Source of the DNA: Strix aluco
Taxonomy: Eukaryota > Chordata > Aves > Strigiformes > Strigidae
Assembly: GCF_031877795.1 (NCBI RefSeq)
Contig: NC_133943.1
Span: forward strand, 11,587,001 to 11,651,000
Length of the DNA: 64,000 nucleotides
Direction: 5' to 3'
In this document: one piece after another, positions 1 to 14,284 of the stretch
Position numbering within the stretch: the first letter of the stretch is position 1
How the letters are laid out: every line of letters starts with the position of its first letter
Notes under the pieces: model-generated
Database searches by the model: none
The model's input: only the letters and a program-made list of their open reading frames with translations
Told to the model about the DNA's origin: nothing
Position numbers and translations under genes: made by a program

Positions 1-3000
1 CTACCTATTTTAACCCTATTCTTGTTAGTATTGCAGCTACAGAATTAATGTGTGCTTTGACTTCCAGAGAAGTCTGCAGTAAAGTTCCCAGACAGGTGAT
101 CAATTGATTCAACTCTCATTTCTCACTGAGTTTAAAGGTCAGTCTTATGATGCTAAGAGTTCCTCCATGAGCTAAGTCCTTCATATATTTTTGCTCTTTT
201 CGTCGCCTGTTCTTCACTCTGTCCCACAATGTAATGGCTGATAATTACAATCGTTTCAATAGTGTATCTCCTGGTCCATTGAAGGTAGGACCTTTTTTCT
301 CAGCAGAAATCTGACTCATAAAGTATGCTGCCTTCTATCCTTAGAAAAAGTGAGTCACTAATGGATTTTTCATTATACATTCAAGTACCATAGACTGAAA
401 TTTTGTCCTACCTGTCCAGTTCTGAGGTAGTGTTTGGAAGTATTTTTGATTTGTTATTTTAGTTATGTCTCAGTGAGGCTATGTGAGATACAATAGATGC
501 TGTACAAGGAGCTGTTTTGTATTATATGCTATGAGTATTCCCATTAACTTCAGTAGTGCCATGGTTTCACTCTTTCTGTGCTGTGTGCTTCCCTAGCTAA
601 AAAAATCACAAAACTCCCTTTACCTGCATCCTGACATCTTCAGCATCTGTTTTCACCCAACACAAATAGTTTATAGTTGTTTTTCAGGGCTGAGGAGGCT
701 GGGATATAAATAGAAGCTGAGAAGGCTGAGATATAACTAAAATAATGTGAATCTTATTTGCACTATTGCATTAATAGAAATAGTCCTTTTTTTCGGGCAG
801 CACTGATTTGGTGATCTTTCACACACATAGTGAAGATTCACCGGTTCTCACGATGGCCCATGACAGAAAGCTAAATGATATTATTTCTATTTTATAAACA
901 AGGGAATTAAGGTTGGGAGAGATTAAGCTGTGATAGGGACGCAATGGAATTATTGTGGATGGAACCCAGGAGTCCTGTATATTTTTTTTTTCAGCACAAC
1001 AATATTTTGTATCAAAGATTTTGCTGTATTTACAGTCACTGCTATTTAACTTTGAGTGATGTCAACATGAATGAGCATCTGGCAGAATCCATGTAGAATT
1101 GCAACATAGTCTACAATTCACAGGAGGGTACCAGCTTTTGCCTATCCATGTTGTATTCTGTTAAACTAGCTTTGCAGGGTATTTTGAGGGGGGAGTTCTG
1201 AATCTCTGTAATACTGACAGGAGCTATTATTTAAAACCGTATGATGAGGATGCAAAAGGGATGCTGTTAGGGTGGTTGCTTTGTTCTTCATTACACAAAA
1301 GTGGATATGCTGCAATGACAAGTTTGTAAATCATAGTTAGTTCCGTTCTCATACCACCCAATAACCTTACAATCTCTCTGTCAACTTCCTGAAGACCTTG
1401 GGAAGCTATAATTTGTGATAAAAATGGGAGTTAAAATGTTACGTGTATATCAAAGCTGAAAATTTGTGGCTGGCTGACCTTTTCATTTTGAGCAAATGCA
1501 CTCATTTCCTTTACGTTGCTTACTGTTTCCCTCTGAAGCTTGGCATAATAGGAAATCCTCCATGATTGTTCTCCTTAATCAGTGGCTCCATTGTGCCGGC
1601 TTCTGTTCCTTTCAGTGAGCAGCGCAGAGGATCTCGCCATGCTCCTACTGGGGCATCGCTCTCTGTGCTGTCAAGCATCAGTGCCTCAGAAACTCAGACG
1701 TTTCAGCTCAGCTGCCACGGATGAGAGAATACCACGAGCAGTCTGTGCTAAATTCAGTATGCTGACAGAATAAGGAAACAGCCCCCTGATTTTCAGTTTA
1801 GAAAAAAAGAAAAATAAGCACTCACTGGATTTTACAGTGATATTTCCCAGTGTTTGTGATTAGGCTTAGATGAATAATGAAGAGTTCATAAATTTAGATT
1901 TTGCTTCATTTCCATATGTGGGGTAATGTCATTTGTTGTCATGTCACTGCTAATATTTGTATAGTCATCTGACAATTATAAAGAAGGCATATGAATCTTT
2001 AGGACAAATAGCTTCTCCAGAAATACATTCTGAAATGCCCACTAATTATGACTAGCACATCATTTTTCATTTTCTGATTTATTTCTCTTTGTCATCCAGC
2101 CAAGGGACAGAAGTTCTACGTTGTGACCGTACACCGCAAGCCGCAGATGGTGTAGCATTTGTATACATGCCTCTTGCTAAAGATTAGGCAAGTACTTAGA
2201 AATAAAAGATGTATTGGCAATAGCTTAAACCAGTTTATGAAATCAAAGAAAGACTGAAGTTGCCAAAAAAGCATATTTGTATTGGTAACCTCAACCTCGT
2301 AAAGCATAACATAAACAAAAACATAGTGACAGGCTGGTGCTCAGGAAGAGCTGATGGTTCATCAAGTCTTATCTTCTGTTTCCTGTTGCAGCACGGTGGT
2401 GTTGACATCATGTTCCTGCACATGCAATATGCAAAAATCTCAGGGTTCATAATTCAGTGTTGGCACAAATAAACAATTTTTACTTGTTGCTATTGATTTT
2501 TTGTTGTTCTGCTTTTCTCCAATGAAGCTGATGTCTGCAGGCAGCCAGGTAGTCAGTCAGTCTCTGCAGACATTTCACAGTACATCCATTTTTTTGCTTT
2601 CCTATCATATGGCTTTCAAACTCAGCTTGCAATAAAATAGATAGAGCAGTGTCCAGAGGACTTTAGTTGGTGTGTAACCCATTGCTTATGCAGAAAGTTC
2701 CCGGAGAAGACTGAGGGGGCTTGTATGACAGTATGGTTAACAAAAATGGCAAAATAACCCCAGGATATGGCTTCATGCATTTATACTGGAGTCAAATCTC
2801 TAGGGAAATTAGGTTAGTGGCAGCGATGATGATAATAATAAATAATGCACGCTCCCCTTGCATCTTGGCTGACTATTAAGACAGACTTCCTGGTGATGAG
2901 ATGCATATGTCTGTCTCCAGTCTCTTCAAGGTATCTGCAAGGCACCATTTTTTGCAATTACAAAGGACTGCAGATGAGAACATGCACCATAAGAAGCAAT

Positions 3001-6000
3001 CCAGGAGCATTTGTCCCAGACTTCTGTCTCTGATTTCCATAATCGTTCTCATCTCAACTTCTCAGACATTAGCAAGCCAAATCTCAGAACAGCTCTGTCA
3101 AGTGCTGACAGTGGTGGTAGTGGCTACCCAAAAGCCTGGAGGGTTTTAGTTTTGCCAGTCATGCTGTGCCTCGTTTGCATGAGGATGAGACAAGAGGGGG
3201 AGAGGTCCCTGTCACATCATGCTAGTTATAGACGGGATCACGCAATATATCTCCTTTGCTTCCAACAGGGACACCGAGACTCTGCAAGAGCATGTTACCA
3301 AGGGATTCTTCGTGAAAATTGCAGAAAGGGCCTGCCCCAAACTGTGCACAACTGTTGTCTGGGGAAGTGGCTTTCTGCCCATTGCCAAACATAACTGAAG
3401 TAAGGCTGCAGTGACGTTTGTGGCTTCTCTGTCGGCCTCGTTGCTGGCAATGCCACGCTGCTACAGGTAGAAAAGAGGAAGGGCAGCCCTGTGGGGGATC
3501 ACTGGTTTGGTTGCAAAAATGCTGGTCTCACCCCAGACCGCTTCTCTCCTCCACAGTCATTCAGCTTCCACTGGCTCCATTTCTACCCCAGTAAAATGGG
3601 ACCAGCTGCACTCCCCTTCCTCCCAGGTGCAGTGCGGGCCATTCTGGTTTCTAAGAGAAGAACAAAAAGCATCTCAGTTCTCTGGCATGTTTACGGGAAC
3701 AGCTTCTTCGCTGTTGCAGGGGCCACCAAGTTTAATTCCAGTAAGTCATTAAACAAGATAAATAGACTTTGGCAATAGCAGGACAGACCTTCCCCCAACA
3801 CATGGACCTATAACACTGGTGTGTGAGAGCGAACAAAATTAGAATATACTTCTGCTCACTCCTGTCTAATCATGTACTCACCTGAGGCTGGGCTGAATGT
3901 TTGGTTTGGTTTATTCTTCATATATTTGATAATGAAGAAATAAATGCTGCTTGGCCCATCTTCTCTGACTTTTGGGCTGATTTTCTGTTGCTGATTTTCA
4001 TAATTTTATCATTAGTCTCATGACATTGAGCTGTTCAGGTCTAGTTGTAGGTGCATTTATCATTCTACATTACTTGTTTAAATAATGTACAACTGAAAAT
4101 AACCTTTGCCTTAGGCATTTGGTATTGATTCTTTTTTTCATAAGCTCCTGTTAATCAGTGTTGTAAAATGGGATGACTTTTCATTACATCAGTGCTGGAG
4201 ACTGATTCTAGATCCATTCCCCATGAATTGCTTTGTCCCAGCTACACTAAGAAATGAGCATGACTTGCCCCTCCAGTCTCTCCTAGAAGGGAAGAAGGCT
4301 TCTCGAGCACGCAGAGCACTAGCACGACAGCATGGATGAAGCCTGGATCAGTAGGTCACTCTGAAAAGAAATTTTAAAGGAGATTTGTTGCCTAATTCCT
4401 GTTGATAGCCCCTGAAAACCTTGACAATCTCATCCTTAGACTGCATTGAACTGCCAAATAGAAAGAGTAGATGGTATCTTAGAAAGTCACCATGAACATA
4501 GCAGCTTCCTAAGCCTGTGAGATGCTCGGGGCTGTGACAGTGAGACCTGGGGCACAGCCCTCTGTTCTGCCTTCAGGAGCATTTGAAAGAGAAAGGGGTA
4601 AGGAGTGGTTGTGGGCACCTCTGAGGTAGCCCTCTCACACAGTGGGAAATTGCCTGTCAGAGCAGATTTAGGACTCCACTGGATATGTCTGTCAACTCAT
4701 CTATCTACCTACGTATAACGCCCTGGCACTGTAATTGACACATAAACCATCAGGCATCACTTTTACCAGAGGATTTTTTTTTCAGCCTTTGAAAACAAAG
4801 TTAAATATAACTATCCTTCTCCTACAGACAGAGAAACCGAGGCACAGAGAATGTGAAAGGCTTGTACAAAGTTAGGTAGCAAGTCACAGGCAGTAAATCA
4901 CCAGGTGTCCTGATTTCCTCTCACCCATATGAATCCCTAGAACTCACTATCTCCTGTAATAAAGCTTAGTTCAGAGTCTAATTTTGAGATTTAATTAATA
5001 TGCAAAGTGCTTTGATCCCCTTTGGTGAAAGATTCTATGTAATTTGCTGTCATATTTTAAAGTAATACCTCTAATTGTTATGCAGCAGTAAAACGAAATA
5101 TGGATAATTCATTTGCTATTTTTAGGGAAAGAACCAAATATTTTACTCCAGCAGTTTTAGGTTACAGTCATTTTCAAGGGAAGAGCTGTGAGATTTCTGT
5201 TGAAACATTTAAAAAGTGAGGATTAACAAACATACAGTGTGTTCTGGGATACTGGCTTTGTAGGGGTGAGTTCCCCCAAGAGGATGACTAACAGCAGGAT
5301 GTGGGACATAATTTGCATGTTCTCTGACTCTGCTGCAATCATTTGTGTATTGGATACTTGAATTATACATTACACAGAAGATCGCCCACTTGCCAAGTTG
5401 ACAGCCCTGTTGAATGGTGCACAGCCCTGGATGGGGGCTGAGGGAGGAGGGCTGATGTTATTTCAAGAAATTGTTACTGTTGGGTTCAAAAAGAAATAGC
5501 TCTGTGTATGAGAAGACTTGGAATTTGTCACTGAATAGTTTTGGGGGTTATTTACTCATTCTGCACCACTCTCCTGCTAGCTCTGACTTTCAGGGTTTTT
5601 GCATCTACTTCTGTTCTTTTCCTGTGGTGAATTTGATGCTGTTGATAGGTGCCATAAATCATCTCTACACGCTCAAATGCTCTCTCTGTACAGGAGGTTC
5701 AGCGTGGGCAGCAGCAGATTTCCCCTGCTCTGCCTGCTAAGGCTGCCTCTGGTTTTTCTTAGGGAGACAAGAAAGTTTCCTGCTCTCATTGCAGCCTACT
5801 TGAACACTAGATTTCTTCACTGACTGAAAGACAGCAGCAGGTGCTTTTTCTACTATCCTGCTCAGAAAAAAAAGACCCATAAAGACTCAGAAACTCATTT
5901 TTGTAGATCACCTCTTGGGGAGGAAAGATCTGAATAGCATCTCTCATAGCAGCTAGCCTCTCTGAGAAATTGTCTTCCACATATTAAAGTTTCAATGAGA

Positions 6001-6735
6001 GAAATACTGATCATGTATTTCCCCTTTGAAACATTATTTTTTCTGTCAATACTGACCTTAAAAAAACAAATGAAAAAAAGGAAATGATTAACTAACTGGC
6101 AGAGTGCACTCATCTAATCATCTGATTAGCTTTCTTGCTGTTTGTCACAGTACCTTGCTGTAACCTGCTTTAAAAGTCAAGCTCTTTGGGACAATGACTG
6201 TGTTTTACTGGCTTATGTGTTTGTACGGGTCTCTGGCAATACCCTGACTCAGACAAAAATGTCACTGGCAGGTAATACTTTGTGAGCAGCCCACAGTGTG
6301 CAGACTCTGAAAGTTGCTGGCTTATCGAAGAAGGTTTCTGAGCCATCAGGTCACAGTCGAGGTGTCTGGACTCCTGGTCTGCTGCCAGTTGTGTACAGGA
6401 CACAATACAGCCAGCAAAGCCAGGGCTTGGTGATCAGGCTCTGCTGGTGCTGTGTGCTCAGGTGCCCTCCCGAATTGACTTTCCCAACCGAAAATGTTGG
6501 CTTTAGTAACAGGTTCCAGTAAGCTGAACTCATTCCGGTTGCTTTCTTCTGCTTAGGATTGGTTACCATTGGAAGACCAAAGACAGTGGGAACCATTTTA
6601 TCAAATGCATTTTTTCAAAATCTGTTTTTCAGTTGGGATCCATAGGAAAGACGTGAACAATTTTCTTCAGTGTTTCCACTGAGAACTCAAATGTTTTAGT
6701 TAAGAATTGCTCATTAGACCACATTCACATTTCCC
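1..6735. other. intergenic, no gene recognised
   Basis: AT-leaning non-coding DNA. Open frames are short and scattered on both strands. The longest, 127 codons on the + strand at 3011-3394, has no recognisable domain and overlaps other chance frames. Only minor simple repeats are visible, such as a short GAT/AAT run near 2827-2846. I see no RNA gene, no recognisable transposon and no CpG cluster. Confidence 0.6.
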
Positions 6736-6984
6736 CTTCCCTTCCCTTCCCTTCCCTTCCCTTCCCTTCCCTTCCCTTCCCTTCCCTTCCCTTCCCTTCC
6801 CTTCCCTTCCCTTCCCTTCCCTTCCCTTCCCTTCCCTTCCCTTCCCTTCCCTTCCCTTCCCTTCCCTTCCCTTCCCTTCCCTTCCCTTCCCTTCCCTTCC
6901 CTTCCCTTCCCTTCCCTTCCCTTCCCTTCCCTTCCCTTCCCTTCCCTTCCCTTCCCTTCCCTTCCCTTCCCTTCCCTTCCCTTC
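6736..6984. repeat. (CTTCC)n pentanucleotide microsatellite, about 50 units
   Basis: An almost uninterrupted array of the five-base unit CTTCC, about 249 bp long. All pyrimidines lie on the + strand and all purines on the - strand. The length and perfection suggest recent expansion and likely length polymorphism. Mirror-symmetric homopyrimidine tracts of this kind can form triplex (H-DNA) structures. The open frames on both strands here (Gly-Lys-Gly-Arg-Glu or Phe-Pro-Ser-Leu-Pro repeats) are artefacts of a repeat unit without stop codons. Confidence 0.98.
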
Positions 6985-9900
6985 TTCCTTGCATTGGGCT
7001 AAACCCATGCTGAGAAAGCAAAGCAAAGAAATGTATTTTACCACTGGAAAGACAATACATTGACAAGAAAAGACAAATGTGTAAAAGAAAATCAAAACCA
7101 TCTATTCAGTGAGGCTTCCCTCTGTGACAATAAATACCGAAGGTTTCTTAAAAAAGTAACATGGCTGACTGGAAAGATTTTCCTTCCATTTCCAGCCCAG
7201 GGGGAAGTCAGCAGTTAGGAAACTCATAGCAACTACTGTTATCCTGGATGTGCCCATTTTGAGCTTCTACAGAGAAAAGAGATTGTGATCAGGCCCCAAA
7301 TCACGTATTACCGCTGTTCACAGCTTAGGGGCTGCAGTGTTGGTGGGGCTTTTCCAGCTCCATTGCCTATAGATTCAGGCACCTCAATTCTACGCACTAG
7401 TGGGTCATTCAGCACAGAGGTGTGAGGGGGAGAGAGGAGGGCGAGGAGTGGACCTGGTGTCCATCTGGAGTCCACCTCCACTTGCTTTGCAGACCGTGGA
7501 CATGATTCTTCAGTAAGCTGCATGCCCTCAATAGCAGAGCTAAGCCAGCAGTGAGGAACATGCACAGGACCTTCAAACAGGTACAGTCAAAGCAAAATTT
7601 CTCCACTTGTACTTCTTGTATTATTATTGTGGCTCATGGTGCCTCTGCCATCTATCCCTGAGTCACACTTCTCTCCCTACCGTGCATTAAGTTCAGAGAT
7701 GACAGGTGCCACCTTTACCCTGACAAGGAGAAGACAGACTGTTTCAAAGTCTGAATTGAAGCTGCAAAACCCCAGGTGCCGATAAGAACCTTTGAACCTT
7801 TCCCAATGGAATGACATTTTTCTCTCCCTGTGCTCTGGACAGAGCTGGAGACTGCTGGTTGACCATCTGGACCTTCAACATAAAATGTGTTATGACGGGT
7901 AATGCTAGATCTGCTTTTCTTATTTAAGTCCCAAATGCCTCCAAGGCTGGTGTATTTCTGGGTAGATGACCATGTGCCTCGTAAGCAATGCCAGTAGAAA
8001 TCAGAACCTCTCATCTCCACTTAGAGTTACAGAGGCGAGGATCTGTTCACATAGTTGCCTGCTCTCCTTCTCACTGAGCCAGACTCCTGCCTGGTGTAAA
8101 CGTACATTTTTTCCATTGACTCTAATCCACTATACCCAAATAGATTTACCAGGAAAACTACAAGCACTCCACTCCCAGCCTTCCCCAGGTGCACTGCTTA
8201 GCACGGCACGTGCTGCTGGTCTGGTGCTGGGGAAGTGGCTCTGTGGTCCCCACAGTCCCATGGTGACTCTGTACAGTACTCCGACCGATTGCAGGAGAGC
8301 TGCGCATGTTTACGCCAGGCAAGAGACTGGCCCAGAGCAGTAATTCAGATATTTTGTCACTGACACTTTATAAAAAAAAAGTCATTGGTTTCAGCATAAT
8401 GTGCCATCCTCCTGTTTCTAAGTAAAAGATACATCACAGTGTCCTCAGGGGGAAAGGTTGTGAGTAATAGCAATGGCACAGAGCCTGCAACCCAACCAGC
8501 ATGCCAAACAATATTCCAAGAAAATATTTCTAAGTTACAGAAATTGCGTAAGAGTGATTATTATTTTTAAAGTACAGAAAACGAAGTCCAGTTTCTAAAA
8601 AAGCAAACACATATTTTTAGCCTTGCTGGTCTCTTGATCTTACACTAATGGGAACCATCTGCGCTGGGACTGGCTGACGTTCTTGGTAAATAACCTTTCG
8701 CTGCAACATTCCAGATGTTTCAAAAGCTTCTTTGCGAAGAAGAAGCATTTGTCTCCCTGCCTGTCACTCTCCCTTTCTGCCTTTCCTGTCCATGTTTACT
8801 TCAGGAATATACATTCCTTTGTTAAAAAGTTTTTGTTAAAAATAGCTTGTCAGAATTTTGGCTAATCCTCATGATTCTTGCTTGCCAGTGGAGAATGAAA
8901 GCTTTCATTCCTTAGTGCTGAAAGACTAAATTGGAGATTTGAGAAGGAAGCTAAAAGATTTAGACTGAAAAACACACCAAAAAATTAGTTGGGGGTGGAT
9001 TTCTACCTCATTTTGATCCCTCTGAGGATTCCAGCTATTGAACAGACACATTTCTTTTGGTACTGAGAGGTTTTAATGTGACAAACTTGTACGGAATATA
9101 CAGATGTACTTTATAGGAACAGGATACTTCACTACAAAACCTTTGCAGCTCATTATATAAGAGTCTTGTGGTTTGCTTTGCTGCCTCTGTTGTGCTATAT
9201 CTTGGAGCTGACTGCCTTTCCTATGCACAGGAAAACATCCCCAGACACATGGGTCACTTTTTTGTCCCAGCTGAGCTAAGGAGCCAGAATGGTGGAAGGA
9301 AAATAAGGGGATTTTAAACCATCTTTTCTGTTATCTCCACCTAGAGTCTGCCTGAAATATGATGTATTACAGCTTCATTAATGCTGTAACTTGGGCTCAG
9401 GTACAGTTAGATAAGAAAAGCTGTGCTTCCAGTATCAAACCTCCTACTCAGGTCTCCGACGTGATGTCTGTACCATCAGCTAACGGTATGCTACTCAGGA
9501 GTAATGAGCACTTTGACATGTACACTCCAGCGGGTAATTCCTTTGCTTTAAAACTTCATGTCATTGCTGAAGTGTAGAAGCTCTAGAAGATAAAGGAGGG
9601 TCTGTTTTTTGGTTTCTGAAGGATCTGGGGTTGTAAGGCTCCGCAGTGCTCTGCTGTGGCTAGGGCATTGCAATTGCAATTGCAGCAGACTCCAGCTCTC
9701 CGAGGGTTCTGCAGGCTGGGACATGCAGCAGAGCTGAGCGAGTACCGGGTTTTTAGGAAGCTGTCCCTTTGTTCTTTTGTTACCCGTTATCAAATTTGTT
9801 TCATAATAAAGGCTTCCTGAGCTTGGGGGTTTTGTGAGTGTTAATACTGGTAATATGATTTAAATATTCTGATGATTCATTTTCAGTCCAGAGAGCTGAA

Positions 9901-12900
9901 TCAGCCATGTAGAACATAGCTTGTTTCTCCCAAACCGCTACCTTTTCCATCCTTTCTCGTCATTTCTATAAGAGGATGATTCATGCTCCTCTTGTATTTA
10001 CCATGTGAGAATGTGCCTAAATCCTTTAGCTGATTTCACTTCTTGTTCCTCTTTTTCAAGAAAAAGAAACAGAATGCTGAGGAAAGCAAATTGATTGCTG
10101 ATTGATGTGACATATCCCACTGGTGGATCTGACATGTGAACTAAACCTGAATCAGAGAGAGAGGAAAAAGAGAGGAAAAAATACCTTGAATTATTAACTT
10201 GATCAGAGCCCAAACTGTGAAATTCAGCCCCTGGCTCACACTTCATGTGTTTTCGAAAGTCTGGGTGTTCAGGTAGGGGTTGTATTCAAATATAACTCCA
10301 GTATAATGACCTTTTTTCTGCTTCATTAAAAGAAGTATCTTATTTTATTTTGTTATTCAATTCTAATTTGTTCCCTCTGAAGCCTGATTATGGTTGTGAC
10401 TGGCTCAATCAATTAACTGGGAGATGGGGTTAATTACTGATTTACCTGATTACACGTGAGAGCTCTCTGTTCTAGAGATGACCATAAAATATATAAGAAC
10501 ATAAGGAATTCTTTATGGCAGGCCTTGGGAAAACACCTGGACTCTTAGCCCCACTTTCCATCTCAGACACTGTGCTTCTTAGCATAAATTTGCGGTAATC
10601 AAAACAGTTTTAACATCAGAGAGCGTCTCTGCCTTCCCTCTGTCGCTGCCAGTGAAGTCCCTCACCAGACCCAGGGCTCACTGGTTGCTGCCCTGGGTTG
10701 GGGCTCAGCAAGGTCCCCGTCCACACGAAGCTGTGACCATCGTGGGGCTGTCTGGCTGCTCGTGCCATGCAGGAGCTGCCACACTCGAAGGAAAGTCTTC
10801 CTCGACTTTCAACCCCTTCCATTTTAGGGCTCCCTGCAGTGTGCTGCTTTTATGGGATGCCTTCTCCTTTTATTCGGAAGGGAGCTTTTTACACCACAGC
10901 AGCTGTAAAAAAATACTCTCTAAGAAGTGTATTCATGCGAGCGTCCCTTTGGCTGGGCCTCTATCTAAACAGCTCAGCATTTTGTGCGGCAGCCGAGGTG
11001 AAATCACAGCTTGCAACGGGCTCCAAAAGCCACAGGGCGTCTGGCCATGCGTGTGGCCACCCCCCGGGAGAAACGTCCCATGTTTGGACAAATTCATTTG
11101 AGCCAACACTGCTGTATGACTTCACTCCTCATTCATCCCCATCAAGAAACAGTTTGTCCAATCCTTGGGAGAAGGACAGCACAAACACTTGCTCGACTCA
11201 CCTGAAGGTTTCACAACAAGGCAATGAGATCAGCTCAACGCTGAGTTTTATCAAGTCAAATGGGGCATGAGCAACGTGGGCAAGTCATGGGTGGCTGTGA
11301 CGAGGCATTTCATGGACAAAGAAATGGGTCGTTAGATCCCTCTCCTGGATATCATGCCCTGTCCCACTTGAGGTGACACTCAGAGGACACTACACCGTGA
11401 GTCACTCTGCCCCGTATGTTCTCATATACTTCTGAAAACAACACAGCGGCCTAAAGTTTGGATTTTTCCACAGCCTAAAGGTTTTCATATTCAAAACAGT
11501 CAAGTGTTATTCTCTCCTATGACTAATACTGTGTTTTCACTAACCACTATTACACACAAACATCACCTCACTCTATCACATGAGAGAATCATGTCATATT
11601 GCAAATATTTTAACAAACTGCATAGCAGAAAATGAATAAGTAGTTCTCTATTTACTGATATGGGGGTATTTTTCAACAGTTACAAATGAAATACAAAGAT
11701 TGGCTATAAACACCTTGGAAGCTCATTCTAAGAAAGCACATAAAAAAGTGCATGAATAGCAGAGGGACTCAGATGGAGCATGTGCAACGTAATGTCCACT
11801 GGAATTTCTCTGTGCTTTGCTTCCCTTACAAGTCTCTTTATTTTTTTACATCCTCTTATGAAGTGTCACTCTTGGGCCTCTACACTGAGTTACTCCATAG
11901 TCCAAGAATGCGGGAATCGTGGCTTTTGATAACAGAAACCTCACATTATTTCGGACAGTTTACAGTTGTTTTTGCTGGTACATCCTCCCGTTCTGTCGCC
12001 TCAGGAAATAACCCCTTTCAACGCCATTAGATAGTGACACCAGTTTAGACCTGGAGGATGGTAGAAATGGTGCAGGTGAGCAGCGTGAGCACACCAGGAG
12101 GGCCTGCCTTCCGGGTCCTGGATTCCTGCACTTAGCACTTAGGGCCTCAGGAGGAGGCAGAAGTACCTTTCCATCACCTCTGCAGCTTTCAGCCCTGGCA
12201 GTCCTAGATTATTCCAAGCTGCCTACATCCACCCAAAGTTATTCTTGAGTTGGGAGCAGTTAGTATGCGTGGGGACTCTGAGCATGAAACTCTTTCCCAC
12301 AGTAGCTGGTTGCACTGGCTTTACAGACCCTTGCACCCATGAGCTGGTGGGAAGAGATGTAGCTATAGCTAATGGAGAACAGGTTTGTGCTCCCTCCAGG
12401 ACAGGTAACAAGATGCCAGACTCCAGCTGTATCCCTTCTAGCTCTGATCCATCCTAATGGGCACAAGCCAGAGTAATCCCAGGCTCAAAATCAGCCCCTC
12501 TGCCCTTCTGTTGGTTTCTATGTGCCATGCACATTTATGAAGCCTTCATCTCTCTATAAAGATAAGAACAGAAGAACAGCCTACAAATGGCAGTGCCTCA
12601 GCAGCTCTTATCTCAATCTTTATGAGAGCAAATGGTTCTGGGAATGTGAAGCTCATACATAGTCACTGCGCCCACAAAACACTGACATCACATGACTAGC
12701 AATAAACCCAGCTCTCATGTTTCTGGGTAGGAGAGCACGCCTCTCCCTGCTTCTTAGTGTGAGGTACGTCATTTGTTTTCTATTCAAATTCACCCTCCTC
12801 CCACGGAAGCCTTGCCTTACCATGCTAGCCATTAGAGGATGTTATTGAGAAAATACACATTCAAGCAGTAGGAAGAATAATTTCCCATAAGTATATTTTA

Positions 12901-14205
12901 TTATATATCTAATACCTTTCATGATGAAATATGAGAACTTTACAAATACAGTGATTTTATTGAATAAATACCCTTATGCCTAGTGCATGGCATGATTCAT
13001 AGCAGATTAATAGAGGCAATTAAATGTAAGATTAAATTGCCTAAACCATTTGCCCTACTAAGCTGATCCTGGTGCTGTGAACTGTATCAGTGCCACTAAT
13101 TCCCAGAGATTTTCCTTTGGAGGTAGGTATTTAATGATTTTGAATATCAAATCCATGGTATTCCAGACTGGCTGTCTAATGCCTGTAATCATGTTAAAAC
13201 ACAGCACTAAGCAACTTGCCTGAGGCAGCTCGGTGAGTCACTGGAAGAGAAAGCAGAACTCCTGACTTGCATTAGCTGCTCAAGCAGACACGGAGCCACT
13301 TGCAAAATTATGATGGGGGACTGTCCGCGCTGCAGACTTCTCAAGTGTCTTGGGTTTCAGGCCATGAGATGCCGTATGTCAGGCCCTGTGACAGGCGCAC
13401 ACACACATGTATGGGGTCATATGGTGCCAGGCGCGCTGGCTGGGCTCCTCGGGTCACGTAACGGAGCCGCAGATGCAGAGCTGATGGCAAGCCCCCAGCT
13501 GCAGCGCGGGGCTGGCTCCGGGGGCTGTCACATTTTAGAGCTGGCAGCACGTGGTGTGCTGCCCGCAGCATCACGGAGCGATGGGGAGCTCATGGCTCTG
13601 CATCAAAAATACAGCAGAGAAAGGCTCATGGTGAGGAGCCTGGAGTCCAAGGAGTGACCATTATGGTCCATAAGTGTGCAAGAAAGGCACCCACTGCTGC
13701 CAGTGCCTGCTGTCTCCCCATCTCTGCCCAGAACGTGGGGAGCAGGAGGCAGAGAGCAGTCCGAGGCAGGCAGGCAAGCAGTGAGCTGAGATTTCCTTAG
13801 GCAGGGCTGGGGGAAAGGGGCTTTCCTTATTCCTCCCTTCTGTACTGGGAGGTGTCCTCAGTTGAAATACCCAAGCCGCTCCAACTATTTTCCACTCAGC
13901 AAGAAATACTTACGCATTGGACATGGCACACAGAAATAAGGCCATACCAGCTTTTCCAGTCTGTCTCTTCAGAGCTCAGACCCCAGCCCAGAGCTGGTTT
14001 TCATGCTGTGGGGTCTGATCCTTCTGCCTTCCCATTCCCCCACCTCATCACCTCCAACATGAAGAATCTAAGGCAGTCTGAGCTCAGCCAAACCCTGGCA
14101 AAAAGGTTAAAGCTCAGGATTTAAATGCATAAAAAATAATGTTTTAATTGTAGTATGTAACTCTATATTGTTCATATTCTGTTTATTGTAAGCTTTCATT
14201 GCTGA
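6985..14205. other. intergenic, no gene recognised
   Basis: Non-coding DNA without a recognisable gene or transposon. Points of note are a triple ATTGCA repeat at 9667-9684, a homeobox-like TAAT-rich stretch at about 10370-10470, and 10650-11270, where two overlapping frames of 149 and 167 codons are open on the + strand. Neither frame shows a known domain, and they overlap each other out of frame, so I do not call them genes. Confidence 0.55.
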
Positions 14206-14206
14206 T

Positions 14207-14284
<78 letters not shown>

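Noticed and set aside
6700-7101. Open frames of 113-133 codons on both strands with Gly-Lys-Gly-Arg-Glu or Phe-Pro-Ser-Leu-Pro repeats
   Set aside because: They are translations of the CTTCC microsatellite, whose unit contains no stop codon in either strand.
10652-11270. Two overlapping + strand frames of 149 and 167 codons
   Set aside because: They overlap out of frame, have no recognised domain and lack nearby promoter or splice features.
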